A DNA stretch of 64,000 nt from Tateyamaria sp. Alg231-49 (GCF_900143535.1 NZ_FRFA01000003.1:248001-312000), one strand, 5' to 3'; shown: positions 1-8,306, counted from the stretch's first letter. The notes: a model not told the origin generated them from the sequence alone. Numbers and translations are program-made.

Positions 1-1676
1 CGCAGGAGCTTTTCGCGCTCACCTTCCAGCATCTTGGCAACCGGGATGCCGGTCCAACGCTCGACAACAGAGGCGATTTGCTCAGGCCGTACAGCCTCAG
101 CCACCATCGCGTCACTTTCGGCACCTTCGGCCTCGCCCAGCTTGCGCTCAAGCTCAGGGATCACACCGTAGGACAGCTCACCCGCCTTGCCGAGGTTGCC
201 CTCGCGTTTGGCGATGTCGAGCGCTGCACGCGCCTGATCCAATTGCTCTTTCAGATCACGAGCACCGGCCAGCTTGTCCCGCTCACCCTGCCACTGCGCG
301 GTCATTTCGGAACTGCGCTGGGACAGGTCAGCCAGATCTTTTTCGAGTGTCTCGAGCCGATCCTTGGACGCGGTATCATCCTCAAGGCGCAGCGCCTCGA
401 CTTCGATCTGCATTTGCAGGATCTGACGATCGAGCGCGTCCAGCTCTTCGGGTTTGCTGTCCACTTCCATCCGCAAACGGCTTGCCGCCTCGTCCATCAG
501 ATCGATGGCCTTGTCGGGCAAGAAACGGTCGGTGATATAGCGGTGGCTGAGCGTGGCCGCAGTCACCAATGCGCTGTCCGAAATCCGCACACCGTGGTGC
601 AGTTCGTACTTTTCCTTGATGCCGCGCAGGATGCTTACCGTGTCCTCGACCGTCGGTTCTTCGACCAGCACGGGCTGGAACCGACGGGCAAGGGCCGCGT
701 CTTTTTCGACGTATTTGCGGTACTCGTTCAAGGTGGTCGCACCGACACAGTGCAATTCACCCCGCGCCAGCGCAGGTTTGATCAGGTTGGCCGCGTCCAT
801 CGCGCCCTCAGAGGCACCTGCCCCAACCAGAGTGTGCATCTCGTCAATGAACAGGATCACTTCACCAGCAGCTTCGGTGACTTCTGTCAGAACAGCCTTG
901 AGCCGCTCTTCGAACTCGCCGCGATACTTTGCGCCCGCGATCAGTGCACCCATGTCGAGCGCAAGCAAGCGTTTGTTGCGCAAGGATTCAGGCACGTCAC
1001 CATTAACGATACGCAGCGCGAGGCCTTCGGCAATCGCGGTTTTACCGACGCCTGGTTCACCGATCAGCACCGGGTTGTTCTTGGTCCTGCGAGACAACAC
1101 CTGCATGGCACGGCGAATTTCTTCGTCACGACCGATAATCGGGTCAATCTTGCCCGCCTCGGCCCGCTCTGTCAGGTCCATCGCGTACTTTTTAAGGGCG
1201 TCATAGCCATCCTCGGCGCTTGCCGTATCGGCCGTGCGCCCCTTGCGGATGTCGTTGATGGCAGAGTTCAGGGACTGCGGGTTTACCTTGCCCGCCTCCA
1301 AAGCGTCCTTGGCACCGGATTTCACCATGCCAAGCGCCATCAGCACCCGTTCGACAGGTACAAAACTATCGCCTGCCTTTTTGGCAAGCCCTTCGGCCTC
1401 GGCCAGCACTTTGCCCGTAGCCTGATCAAGATAGACCTGCGCCGCATCCCCACTAACTTTGGGCAGTTTTGCCAAAAGTTGATCAACGTGGGTCAGTACG
1501 CGGGCAGGATCACCACCGGCGCGCGTGATCAGGTTGGCCGCGAGGCCCTGATCGTCGTCCATCAGTGCTTTGAGTAGATGTTCGGGGGTCAGCCTTTGGT
1601 GGCTGTCTCGTGTCGCAATTGTCTGCGCAGCCTGCACGAACCCGCGCGACCGCTCCGTGAACTTGCTCAAGTCCAT
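1..1676 (-). CDS. clpB: ATP-dependent chaperone ClpB (N-terminal ~558 residues, runs off the left edge)
   Basis: Hsp100 disaggregase that works with DnaK to dissolve heat-aggregated protein in the cytoplasm. The visible part starts [13 protein letters not shown] and holds the Clp N-domain, the first AAA+ module with Walker [10 protein letters not shown] and Walker [10 protein letters not shown], and most of the coiled-coil M-domain, ending in the linker region [11 protein letters not shown]. The second AAA+ module lies outside the window. The ATG at 1676 follows a clear AAGGAG ribosome site. A heat-shock-type promoter lies about 80 bases upstream. Family assignment is certain; only completeness is unknown. 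Confidence 0.97.
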   Translation of the reverse strand, partial: MDLSKFTERSRGFVQAAQTIATRDSHQRLTPEHLLKALMDDDQGLAANLITRAGGDPARVLTHVDQLLAKLPKVSGDAAQVYLDQATGKVLAEAEGLAKKAGDSFVPVERVLMALGMVKSGAKDALEAGKVNPQSLNSAINDIRKGRTADTASAEDGYDALKKYAMDLTERAEAGKIDPIIGRDEEIRRAMQVLSRRTKNNPVLIGEPGVGKTAIAEGLALRIVNGDVPESLRNKRLLALDMGALIAGAKYRGEFEERLKAVLTEVTEAAGEVILFIDEMHTLVGAGASEGAMDAANLIKPALARGELHCVGATTLNEYRKYVEKDAALARRFQPVLVEEPTVEDTVSILRGIKEKYELHHGVRISDSALVTAATLSHRYITDRFLPDKAIDLMDEAASRLRMEVDSKPEELDALDRQILQMQIEVEALRLEDDTASKDRLETLEKDLADLSQRSSEMTAQWQGERDKLAGARDLKEQLDQARAALDIAKREGNLGKAGELSYGVIPELERKLGEAEGAESDAMVAEAVRPEQIASVVERWTGIPVAKMLEGEREKLL

Positions 1677-1752
1677 GGTCATTCTCCTTTTACAGCGCCC
1701 ACTTTTTCGCGCCCTCAGATAGGCACGCGAAGGTGTAGGCCTTACGCGTAAA

Positions 1753-1781
1753 AGATGGGTGTGCAGGTGCCCGTTCGCAAG
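1753..1781 (-). promoter_or_regulatory. RpoH (sigma-32)-like promoter of clpB
   Basis: On the minus strand CTTGCGA (1781-1775), a 14-base spacer and ACCCATCT (1760-1753) match the sigma-32 pattern CTTGAAA-N14-CCCCATNT in both elements and spacing. It sits about 77 bases before the clpB start codon. clpB is a classical RpoH target, so the context supports it. Confidence 0.6.
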
Positions 1782-2121
1782 ACCCTCTGCACCTCAATCC
1801 GACCAAAAAACGTGTAGCAGTCGTCACGATACCCGGAAAATCAGGAAACAACCTCGGTCAACTAACCCACAGCCATTTTTTACACCGTATCAAAATGTCA
1901 TGGCGGTTTTCCGCCGAAGATCTCCGGTGTTCAATCGCATTGGATGCAAATGCAAAATTAGATATATTTGTTTAATACCAACCAGTTAATAAAGATCAAG
2001 CTCCACCTTCACGCGCACTGCACAGGGTTGTGACGCCACGTCCGCCTATCTCCCCCTTTTTTTCCAAACGGCAGCGTCCACATACTTATCCACAAGAGCA
2101 GAGACATAAAAAGGTGTCAAA
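1782..2121. other. Intergenic region upstream of clpB and the 2122 gene, with one perfect DnaA box
   Basis: No convincing gene is present. An AT-rich stretch lies at about 1950-1995. A perfect DnaA box TTATCCACA lies at 2086-2094 on the plus strand, 28 bases before the start of the gene at 2122. Promoters for that gene should lie here but none is clear. Confidence 0.5.
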
Positions 2122-2412
2122 ATGTATACCATCCCACTGCAATTCAGCGACGTGATCTACAACGCTGCGAACCAGACGTTTGAAGCATTGGTAACCGTGC
2201 ATGACCGGTCCGGAGCGCGCCGCTATGCCTGCGCAATCTCAGCACCGATCGAAATGGAATTCGAGGAAGCCGCCAAAGGGTTGTCCACGCAAGCGATGCG
2301 CCGACACGGTCGCGGCGACTTAGGATCAATCCTCAAATTCTCGCGGACGTATGCAAATGGCCAAGGGCCGCAGGCAGATGCCATTCCGCAAGACCACCAG
2401 CAAGCAGCCTAA
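2122..2412 (+). CDS. Conserved small hypothetical protein (96 aa)
   Basis: I do not recognise a characterised function. The protein is small, soluble-looking and polar, with no signal peptide or membrane segment. It begins MYTIPLQFSDVIYN, carries a basic patch MRRHGRGD around residues 59-66 and ends in a low-complexity Gln/Ala tail. The start follows the ribosome-site-like AAAAAGGTG. A Rho-independent terminator follows at 2456, so it is a separate transcription unit from pyrF. It looks like one of the short Rhodobacteraceae-restricted families, which is an impression only. Confidence 0.75.
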   Translation: MYTIPLQFSDVIYNAANQTFEALVTVHDRSGARRYACAISAPIEMEFEEAAKGLSTQAMRRHGRGDLGSILKFSRTYANGQGPQADAIPQDHQQAA

Positions 2413-2455
2413 GCACTCCGCCTTACCTCGGTTGCACTTAAGGAAGCAGCTTCAG

Positions 2456-2492
2456 AACGCCCGAATGCGTCCTTATGCATTTGGGCGTTTTC
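2456..2492 (+). terminator. Rho-independent terminator after the 2122 gene
   Basis: Stem AACGCCCGAATGC (2456-2468) pairs with GCATTTGGGCGTT (2477-2489) with one G-T pair, followed by TTCGTT. It separates the small gene from pyrF. Confidence 0.75.
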
Positions 2493-2555
2493 GTTGATGG
2501 ATTTTGCCCATGTCCTGCCGTATGACCCCGTGGCAGCACATTGAGGGGCATAGAC

Positions 2556-3272
2556 ATGGCAGATGACAGACTAATCGTGGCGATGGACGTGCCAAACGCC
2601 GTGGCGGGGCTCGAATTGGCGACCACCCTAGGGGACAGCGTCAGTTTCTACAAAATCGGCCTCGGAATGCTTACGGGCGGCGGCCTCGCGCTGGCCAACG
2701 AACTGAAACAGGAACACGGCAAGCGTATCTTTCTGGATATGAAACTGTTCGACATCGGTGCCACGGTTGAGGCGGCGGTGCGAGGTCTCGCTCAATTCGA
2801 TCTCGACTTTCTCACCGTTCATGGTGATCCGCATGTGGTACGCGCCGCCAAAGAAGGTGCGGCAGGTTCCTCTCTCAAAATCCTGGCCGTCACCATTCTG
2901 ACATCGCTGGATCGCGACGATTTGGACAGCTGCCTGATCCAGCCGGGTGAAATCAGCGATCTGGTGCCCGAACGGGCCGCACGCGCGTTCGAAGCGGGTG
3001 CCGACGGCGTCATCGCCTCACCACACGAAGCGGTTGCGATCCGGGCCCTGCCTGAGTCGGAAAATCGACTGATTGTGACCCCAGGAGTGCGCCCTGCAGG
3101 AGCCGATACTGGGGATCAGAAACGCATCGCGACCCCCGCAAATGCCATCGCAAACGGGGTTGACCACATCGTAGTGGGCCGTCCGATCTGGCGCGCACCA
3201 GATCCGAAAAAGGCCGCTCAGAGCATTCTGGACGAGATTGTCAGCCCGCAAGCGCACAACCCAAATCGCTGA
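2556..3272 (+). CDS. pyrF: Orotidine 5'-phosphate decarboxylase
   Basis: Catalyses the last step of de novo UMP synthesis, OMP to UMP plus CO2, in the cytoplasm. The 238-residue product has the TIM-barrel signature: Asp11 in IVAMDVPN, the catalytic Lys/Asp cluster FLDMKLFDIG, and the phosphate-binding end VTPGVRP with VVGRPI. Length is normal for bacterial PyrF. I chose the ATG at 2556 because GAGGGGC lies just upstream; an in-frame TTG at 2541 is also possible. It appears to be a single-gene unit, with DnaA-box-like sites directly downstream. Confidence 0.96.
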   Translation: MADDRLIVAMDVPNAVAGLELATTLGDSVSFYKIGLGMLTGGGLALANELKQEHGKRIFLDMKLFDIGATVEAAVRGLAQFDLDFLTVHGDPHVVRAAKEGAAGSSLKILAVTILTSLDRDDLDSCLIQPGEISDLVPERAARAFEAGADGVIASPHEAVAIRALPESENRLIVTPGVRPAGADTGDQKRIATPANAIANGVDHIVVGRPIWRAPDPKKAAQSILDEIVSPQAHNPNR

Positions 3273-3292
3273 CAAACAACGCATTTTTGCAG

Positions 3293-3312
3293 TTATCCAC
3301 GACTTATCCATA
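3293..3312 (+). promoter_or_regulatory. Two tandem DnaA-box-like 9-mers downstream of pyrF
   Basis: TTATCCACG (3293-3301) and TTATCCATA (3304-3312) each differ by one base from the DnaA box TTATCCACA, point the same way and are two bases apart. A perfect box lies at 2086-2094 on the other side of pyrF. Function is not established; no dnaA or other origin-linked gene is next to them. Confidence 0.4.
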
Positions 3313-3379
3313 GGTTGTATTGCGCCGAATGTTTCATCAACTGATTGTGCCTTAGGCGCAACAGGACACTCTATATTGC

Positions 3380-3508
3380 AAGGTATGGATTTCCTGACTG
3401 TGCCAAAACCCGCCCTAGTGGTAAGTTGACCTTAGGTGATACTCCCCGACGAACCATTTCTTCCTGAGGTTCGTCACCTCCCCCCGCTCGAGTGCGGGGG
3501 GTTCTTTT
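3380..3508 (+). ncRNA. Candidate small RNA or processed 3' UTR downstream of pyrF
   Basis: A TATATT hexamer at 3372-3377 could be a -10 element. About 70 bases on comes a perfect hairpin, GACGAACC (3449-3456) with GGTTCGTC (3467-3474), then a CCTCC-containing linker and a very strong terminator (3480-3508). No plus-strand gene lies downstream, as the next gene is convergent. A stable two-hairpin RNA with an anti-Shine-Dalgarno-like CCUCC between the hairpins fits a trans-acting small RNA. It could equally be only the pyrF 3' end. Confidence 0.35.
3480..3508 (+). terminator. Strong Rho-independent terminator
   Basis: CCCCCCGC (3480-3487) pairs perfectly with GCGGGGGG (3494-3501) around a six-base loop, followed by TTCTTTT. 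It ends pyrF transcription or the candidate small RNA. Confidence 0.85.
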
Positions 3509-3528
3509 GAGGGGTAGGCCCATCCGAT

Positions 3529-3957
3529 TCACTCAAAATTGACGGACGCGACTCCGGCCAGATAGTCACCCAAACGGGGCTTGAATTGCGGGACCACCAT
3601 GTCGTTTTGCAAGAAGCTTTCTACAGACATCAAGGCCCACCCTTGCCCCTCGTCACCCAGCACGATTTCGTCCTCGATTTCGCTGGAAACCTGGGCTGCA
3701 AAAAACCACGAAATATCTCCGCTGGACGTGCCGTAGTCGCGTCCCCAACTTACGAGACCGGGATCAATGACAAGGCTCAGTTCTTCGTGGGTTTCACGCA
3801 GAACACATTGCAGGGGGGTTTCGCCCGCTTCAATCCCACCGCCGGGCAGGTCCCAGTACCCCGCCCACAACAATCCCGGCGTGTCGTCGCGCTGCAAAGT
3901 CGCCAGTTGATCCCCGACAAACAGCGCAAGCTTGGCCCCAATCACCCGTCCCGCCAT
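3529..3957 (-). CDS. Nudix (MutT-type) hydrolase
   Basis: Hydrolyses a nucleoside diphosphate linked to another moiety; the exact substrate cannot be read from sequence. A complete Nudix box GX5EX7REUXEEXGU-like motif is visible (GGIEAGE, then RETHEEL) around residues 43-65, with Mg-binding glutamates intact. The protein is 142 residues, normal for small MutT-like enzymes. The ATG at 3957 is preceded by AAAGGA at good spacing; an upstream GTG at 3975 is less likely. It converges with pyrF and is divergent from dinB, only 55 bases away. A housecleaning role against damaged nucleotides would suit that neighbour but is inference. Confidence 0.88.
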   Translation of the reverse strand: MAGRVIGAKLALFVGDQLATLQRDDTPGLLWAGYWDLPGGGIEAGETPLQCVLRETHEELSLVIDPGLVSWGRDYGTSSGDISWFFAAQVSSEIEDEIVLGDEGQGWALMSVESFLQNDMVVPQFKPRLGDYLAGVASVNFE

Positions 3958-4012
3958 GTTCAAATCCTTTGCCACCCGCTAGAGTGCCTAACACGAGCAA
4001 CAAAGCCTGCCC

Positions 4013-5266
4013 ATGCCCAGCCTCTGCCGCGAATGCCTGACTGAATTTGACACAGCACCGCGCTGCCCGTCCTGCGGCAGCCCGCGCGTCGTCGCGCATC
4101 CCGAACTCTTCGATCTGACAATCGCTCATATGGATTGCGACGCCTTTTACGCTTCGGTGGAAAAGCATGATAACCCCAGCCTCGAAGGCAAGCCGGTCAT
4201 CATCGGCGGCGGGCGGCGCGGCGTGGTGTCGACTGCCTGCTATGTGGCGCGCATAAGGGGCGTGCGCTCGGCCATGCCAATGTTTCAGGCGCTCAAACTG
4301 TGCCCTGATGCGGTGATCATCAAACCCCGGATGGACGCCTATGTTGACGCCTCCCGCGCAATCCGCGCATTGATGGAGGAACTGACGCCTGCGATCGAGC
4401 CGCTGTCCCTGGATGAGGCCTTCATGGACCTGTCCGGCACGACGCGGCTGCACGGCGCCCCGCCTGCTGTGATGCTGGCCCGGCTGATCAAGCGGATGCG
4501 CACCGAATTGGGGCTGACGGGCTCCATTGGCCTCAGCCACAACAAGTTCCTCGCCAAGGTCGCCTCTGATCTGGAAAAGCCCCACGGGTTCTCGGTGATC
4601 GGCAAGGGCGACACCGACGCCTTCCTGCGGGACAAACCGGTGCGGTTGATCTGGGGAATTGGCCCCGCGGCCCAAGCCTCTCTGGAAAAAGCGGGGATAC
4701 GCACCTTTTCGGATCTCCTGCGGTGGGAGCAAACCGATCTGGTCGCGCGATTTGGATCGATGGGAGACCGGTTGTGGCATCTGGCACGCGGGCAGGACAA
4801 GCGGCGCGTATCGCGGAATGCACCCATGAAGTCGATCAGCAACGAAACCACCTTTGGCGAAGATACGAACGATCCAGACATCCTTGACGGGCACCTGTGG
4901 CGCATGGCCGAAAAGGTCTCGGACCGGGCCAAGGCCAAGGGGCTGGCGGGGCGTGTCGTCACGCTCAAACTCAAGCGACGCGATCATTCATCGCTCACAC
5001 GACGGCTGTCGCTGCGGGATCCTGCGCAACTGGCCGACACCGTCTACCGGGTTGCACGGGGGCTGTTCGATCAGGTTGGGGACGAGGGCCCATATCGGCT
5101 ATTGGGCTGCGGGCTCAGTGATCTGTGCAGTGCCGATCAGGCCGATGCCTCAGGCGATTTGCTGGACCCGGACGCCCACAAGCGAGGTCAGGCAGAACGG
5201 GCCGCAGATGCGATCCGAGATCGCTTTGGGCATGACGCGATCATGAAAGGGCGAGCGCTGCGCTAG
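4013..5266 (+). CDS. dinB: DNA polymerase IV (Y-family) with N-terminal zinc ribbon
   Basis: Translesion, error-prone DNA polymerase. The 417-residue product opens with a CxxC-x9-CxxC zinc ribbon (Cys5, Cys8, Cys18, Cys21), then the Y-family palm with IAHMDCDAFYASVE (first catalytic Asp) and the SLDEAFMD motif (Asp and Glu), followed by helix-hairpin-helix IWGIGPAAQASLEKAG and the little-finger domain. E. coli DinB is about 350 residues and lacks the ribbon, so the extra 35 N-terminal and about 50 C-terminal residues are notable. All catalytic carboxylates are present. Confidence 0.95.
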   Translation: MPSLCRECLTEFDTAPRCPSCGSPRVVAHPELFDLTIAHMDCDAFYASVEKHDNPSLEGKPVIIGGGRRGVVSTACYVARIRGVRSAMPMFQALKLCPDAVIIKPRMDAYVDASRAIRALMEELTPAIEPLSLDEAFMDLSGTTRLHGAPPAVMLARLIKRMRTELGLTGSIGLSHNKFLAKVASDLEKPHGFSVIGKGDTDAFLRDKPVRLIWGIGPAAQASLEKAGIRTFSDLLRWEQTDLVARFGSMGDRLWHLARGQDKRRVSRNAPMKSISNETTFGEDTNDPDILDGHLWRMAEKVSDRAKAKGLAGRVVTLKLKRRDHSSLTRRLSLRDPAQLADTVYRVARGLFDQVGDEGPYRLLGCGLSDLCSADQADASGDLLDPDAHKRGQAERAADAIRDRFGHDAIMKGRALR

Positions 5267-5269
5267 GCT

Positions 5270-6130
5270 CTATTCGGCGGCCAGAGGCACCCGCGTCTGC
5301 CCAATCGCGGCGATCTCTGCAATCACCGACTGCAAACGCGCCTGAACCTGCGCGAACCCGGCATTGGGCGTAATCTGCCGCTCGTCCATATAAAGGGAAC
5401 GATCAATCTCGACCTGAATAGCGTGCTGATTGCGAGACGGACGGCCATAAGCCTGTGTAATGTAGGCACCCGCAAACGGTGCATTGCGCACAACGGCAAA
5501 GCCAGCTGCCGCAAAGGCCGCTTCGACCCGTTCCATCACGTCGCTGCCCGCTGCGGCCCCGAAACGATCCCCCAGAACAACGTTCGGGCGCGCTATTCCG
5601 CCACGTGCGATACCGTCCATCGCCTCATGCGGCATCGAATGGCAGTCAATCAGGATCGCCTGCCCGTGATACTGATGCGCACCGTCCAGCAGCGTCTGCA
5701 ACATGCGATGATAGGGGCGCCAATACAAATCAATGCGCCGCTCGGCTTCGGCGCGGTCCAGCTTGCCGCGATATATCGCACGCCCATTCGCCACCACACG
5801 GGGAATCACACCAAGGCCGCTGGCAATACGCGGATTGTGACCCTGCCGGCGCACGCCTTCGATCAGGGCCGGGTCCAATTCGTCAGAACTGCGGTTGAGG
5901 TCGATGTAAGCGCGCGGCGCACCCGCCTTGAGCAACGGCGCACCTGCACCGGGGGCCGAGGCAAACAATTGATCCACGAACGCATCCTCAGAGGACCGCA
6001 CCGTCCTTTCATCCAAAACCGTCTTGCTCAAAAAGGTCCACGGATAGTCGCGCCCGGAATGGGGCGATGCAAACACCACGCAACTCGTACGTCTTTCGGG
6101 GTGTTCAACGTCATAGGCGACTTTTGGCAT
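5270..6130 (-). CDS. N-formylglutamate amidohydrolase family protein
   Basis: Belongs to the HutG/N-formylglutamate amidohydrolase family, zinc enzymes that release formate from N-formyl-L-glutamate in histidine degradation. Family motifs visible are ASPHSGRDYP near residue 20, DLNRSSDELDP near residue 80 and LIDCHSMPH, which carries likely metal ligands. The 286-residue length fits. The ATG at 6130 has the ribosome site AGGAGG just upstream. No other hut gene is nearby, so the true substrate could be another N-acyl amino acid. It converges with dinB. Confidence 0.85.
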   Translation of the reverse strand: MPKVAYDVEHPERRTSCVVFASPHSGRDYPWTFLSKTVLDERTVRSSEDAFVDQLFASAPGAGAPLLKAGAPRAYIDLNRSSDELDPALIEGVRRQGHNPRIASGLGVIPRVVANGRAIYRGKLDRAEAERRIDLYWRPYHRMLQTLLDGAHQYHGQAILIDCHSMPHEAMDGIARGGIARPNVVLGDRFGAAAGSDVMERVEAAFAAAGFAVVRNAPFAGAYITQAYGRPSRNQHAIQVEIDRSLYMDERQITPNAGFAQVQARLQSVIAEIAAIGQTRVPLAAE

Positions 6131-6280
6131 GGATCCTCCTGTTGGCTGGTAACATAACCCATGAACCGGGAAAGCCAAAAGCCCTTGATCCTGCCATCGA
6201 CTCCTTTTATAGCCCCCCTACCCGGCGCGGATTTCCGCGCCCACTTTTATTGTGGGCCGCTAAAATGTGCAGGGTAACGT

Positions 6281-6355
6281 GCGGGATTAGCTCAGCGGTA
6301 GAGCACTTCGTTGACATCGAAGGGGTCACAAGTTCGATCCTTGTATCTCGCACCA
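6281..6355 (+). tRNA. tRNA-Val (anticodon GAC)
   Basis: 75-base cloverleaf with encoded CCA. Acceptor GCGGGAT (6281-6287) pairs with ATCTCGC (6345-6351). Anticodon stem CTTCG/CGAAG encloses loop TTGACAT with anticodon GAC at 6313-6315. The T-arm carries GTTCGATCC. Confidence 0.95.
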
Positions 6356-6464
6356 CCGCATTCCGCTGAAGGGCAATCGCCCTGACGCATATTACACCGG
6401 CATCTCAGGTGCCAAAACGAAACCCGGCGCTGCTTCGCGCCATGAAACATGAGGAAGAAGCGCC

Positions 6465-6590
6465 ATGAAGGTTCGCAACTCGCTCCGTTCGCTCAAAAAC
6501 CGGCACCGTGATTGCCGCGTTGTGCGTCGCAAAGGCCGCGTATACGTCATCAACAAGACGCAACGCCGGTTCAAAGCACGCCAGGGTTAA
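6465..6590 (+). CDS. rpmJ: 50S ribosomal protein L36
   Basis: The 41-residue product starts [17 protein letters not shown] and ends RRFKARQG, the typical alphaproteobacterial L36, a small basic protein of the large ribosomal subunit. It belongs to the C-minus or long L36 type, since only one of the four zinc cysteines (Cys17) is kept. The start follows GAGGAAGAAGCGCC. Its terminator is at 6612. A decayed second copy of the same gene and terminator lies about 870 bases downstream. Confidence 0.96.
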   Translation: MKVRNSLRSLKNRHRDCRVVRRKGRVYVINKTQRRFKARQG

Positions 6591-6611
6591 GACCCAAGCG
6601 ACAGACTTTTG

Positions 6612-6645
6612 AAAAAGCCGCCCTCACTCGGGGCGGCTTTTTTGT
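6612..6645 (+). terminator. Rho-independent terminator of rpmJ
   Basis: AAAAAGCCGCCC pairs with GGGCGGCTTTTTT around a short loop. The same element is repeated, slightly diverged, at 7456. Confidence 0.9.
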
Positions 6646-6877
6646 TGGCAGATTTGCAATCCCTACATAGGCCGCAAACGACCCCTGTACGGGAAAATCC
6701 TCCGTTGGGTGCCCCTGCATCACTCGTAAAAATGCCTGATTGAGGTGCACCAAACAGAGAGAATTGACGCGTGATTGTTAATTTACGACAGTAAGGGGCG
6801 CCTGAACGAGTATTCTTTGAAATGTTTTGCGAGCGCGGCGCGCGCAAATTCGGATTTGATTACAAGCAGGAATAGCC

Positions 6878-7273
6878 ATGAACTCCATGAAAACAGCGGC
6901 CCGAACAGTTCTATCAAAATACGCCACGTTCAGCGGTCGAGCATCCCGATCAGAATTCTGGTGGTGGATCCTTGCCGTGTTCATCGTCCTTTTCATCTGT
7001 CAGATAATTGACGGCGTCCTCATCTTGCCGCTGCTCGGATTTGAAGCGTTCCAAGCCGAAGGCGGCACTCCGCTGTCATTTATTGTCTCGCTACTTGTGA
7101 TTCTTCCAAACATCGCCGTCGCAGTACGGCGCCTGCACGACACTGGTCGCGTTGGATGGTGGCTACTGATCGGGCTCATACCGGTCATCGGAGCGCTTAT
7201 CCTTATATACTTCTACGTCCAACCAAGCGAAGAAGAGACCAACCAGTTCGGCCCACCACAGCCCTTTAGTTGA
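6878..7273 (+). CDS. DUF805 family membrane protein
   Basis: The 131-residue inner-membrane protein has the DUF805 layout: an N-terminal FSGRASRSEFWWW motif, three to four hydrophobic segments (about residues 29-50, 65-83 and 95-115), the conserved VRRLHDTGRVGWW motif, and a hydrophilic tail. Members have no firm biochemical role. It has its own upstream region (6646-6877) and lies between the rpmJ gene and the rpmJ relic, so the duplication event may have involved this segment. Confidence 0.88.
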   Translation: MNSMKTAARTVLSKYATFSGRASRSEFWWWILAVFIVLFICQIIDGVLILPLLGFEAFQAEGGTPLSFIVSLLVILPNIAVAVRRLHDTGRVGWWLLIGLIPVIGALILIYFYVQPSEEETNQFGPPQPFS

Positions 7274-7332
7274 ACGGCAAGGATCGTCCCTGGGCTTGAT
7301 CGCTCCCGGACTGGGGCGGTTAAAAGAGCGCT

Positions 7333-7436
7333 GAGAAGGTTCGAAAATTGCCCCGTTCGCCCAAAACCGGCGCCGCAATTGCCGCGCATACATCATCAAC
7401 AAAACGCGGCGCCGGTTCAAAGCTCATGAGGGTTAA
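7333..7436 (+). pseudogene. Decayed duplicate of rpmJ
   Basis: Aligning with 6465-6590 shows the same gene: AAGGTTCG near the start, CCAAAACCGGCGCCG, ATTGCCGCG, CATCATCAACAAAACGC and CGCCGGTTCAAAGC, then GGGTTAA. The start codon is lost. One A is missing from the AAAAA run, giving a frameshift. Exactly 21 bases are missing between two GCCGCG repeats that flank the segment in the intact gene, which is a classical slippage deletion. The matching terminator follows at 7456. Confidence 0.85.
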
Positions 7437-7455
7437 GGCCCTAACAACAAGATTT

Positions 7456-7488
7456 GAAAAAGCCGCTCCGATCCGGGGTGGCTTTTTT
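7456..7488 (+). terminator. Terminator copy behind the rpmJ relic
   Basis: TTTGAAAAAGCCGC...GTGGCTTTTTTGTT closely repeats the rpmJ terminator at 6612. The stem now contains G-T pairs but can still fold. The stretch from 7489 to 7691 holds nothing recognisable. Confidence 0.75.
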
Positions 7489-7691
7489 GTTTTGGGTAGG
7501 AAGAGGTGGGGATAAACGCCCGCTGTGCGTACTTGTTTTGCTTTCGATACGGCTGCACCGATGACTGTTTTAGAGTTGGAAAATCGGGTTGGAACGGTCG
7601 TTTTTGCCTTAGATATGCGCGTGACCAATACGTGCACTGGTGTTTTACAGAGGGGATCTGGCGCTGGGTTTGGCTGTGAAAGAGACCTGCC

Positions 7692-8291
7692 TTAGTTTGC
7701 TTTTGCGAAGGTTCGGTCGACGATGGCATCGACCATAAAAGCCGTTGTTTCGCGCGCTTGCTTCTGCGTCGCGCCTGCGACATCGGTCAGGGCGATCATA
7801 GCTTCCAAACCCGTTGAAGCAGACAAGGCGCGCACAAGGGTGTCTCTTTGTTGGCGAGACAAACCGGTATCGTGTTCTGACAATGCCTGCCGAAACATTT
7901 TTACGCGGCGACCACCACGGGCAGTTGTCGTGCTTCCGGCCCGCCATTCGGTCATCGCTGCTGCCAGAAACTGCCGAAAACCGGCTTCGTTTTCCAAGGA
8001 AAGATCCAGAAAATACAGGCAAATTGCCTTTAGCTTTCCGCGCAAATCCTGCGCTCCGGCAACCACTGCATCATAAGGCTTTACCGAAACATCGAGAACG
8101 GCCTCGGCGACAAGAACGCTTGCGTCGGAAAAGTACCGATAGCTCGTTGCCTTGGACACGCCATTTACCGCAGCGGCCGCAGTGACCGTTACGGTTTTCC
8201 CTTCGGACAACAACTGTCTGGCACCCTCAAGGATCGCTTGCCGTGTTCGTTCTCGCTGTGCGGTTCGGTCGTAAGATTTTGTCATGTTCAT
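7692..8291 (-). CDS. TetR/AcrR-type transcriptional regulator
   Basis: A 199-residue one-component repressor. The N-terminal helix-turn-helix is clear: RERTRQAILEGARQLL, then VTAAAAVNGVSKATSYRYFSD at about residues 38-59, followed by an all-helical ligand domain with no recognisable ligand signature. It is divergent from a cupin gene and a small oxidase-like membrane gene. Inverted repeats in the shared promoter region (8307-8329) could be its operator. The likely targets are itself and the cupin unit, which is inference from position. Confidence 0.9.
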   Translation of the reverse strand: MNMTKSYDRTAQRERTRQAILEGARQLLSEGKTVTVTAAAAVNGVSKATSYRYFSDASVLVAEAVLDVSVKPYDAVVAGAQDLRGKLKAICLYFLDLSLENEAGFRQFLAAAMTEWRAGSTTTARGGRRVKMFRQALSEHDTGLSRQQRDTLVRALSASTGLEAMIALTDVAGATQKQARETTAFMVDAIVDRTFAKAN

Positions 8292-8306
8292 CTTTTCGAG
8301 GCTACA

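Noticed and set aside
78-1577. A 499-codon plus-strand open frame
   Set aside because: It is antisense to clpB, whose Walker motifs are unmistakable; the plus-strand translation has no recognisable domain and reflects high GC codon use.
1971-1992. TTAA-N10-TTAA, possible CtrA site
   Set aside because: CtrA needs TTAA-N7-TTAA; the spacer here is three bases too long.
3385-3429. 14-codon frame MDFLTVPKPALVVS inside the candidate small RNA, as a leader peptide
   Set aside because: No gene follows on the same strand, so attenuation makes no sense, and the ribosome site is too close.
3830-4987. A 385-codon minus-strand open frame
   Set aside because: Antisense to dinB and overlapping the Nudix gene; no domain recognised.
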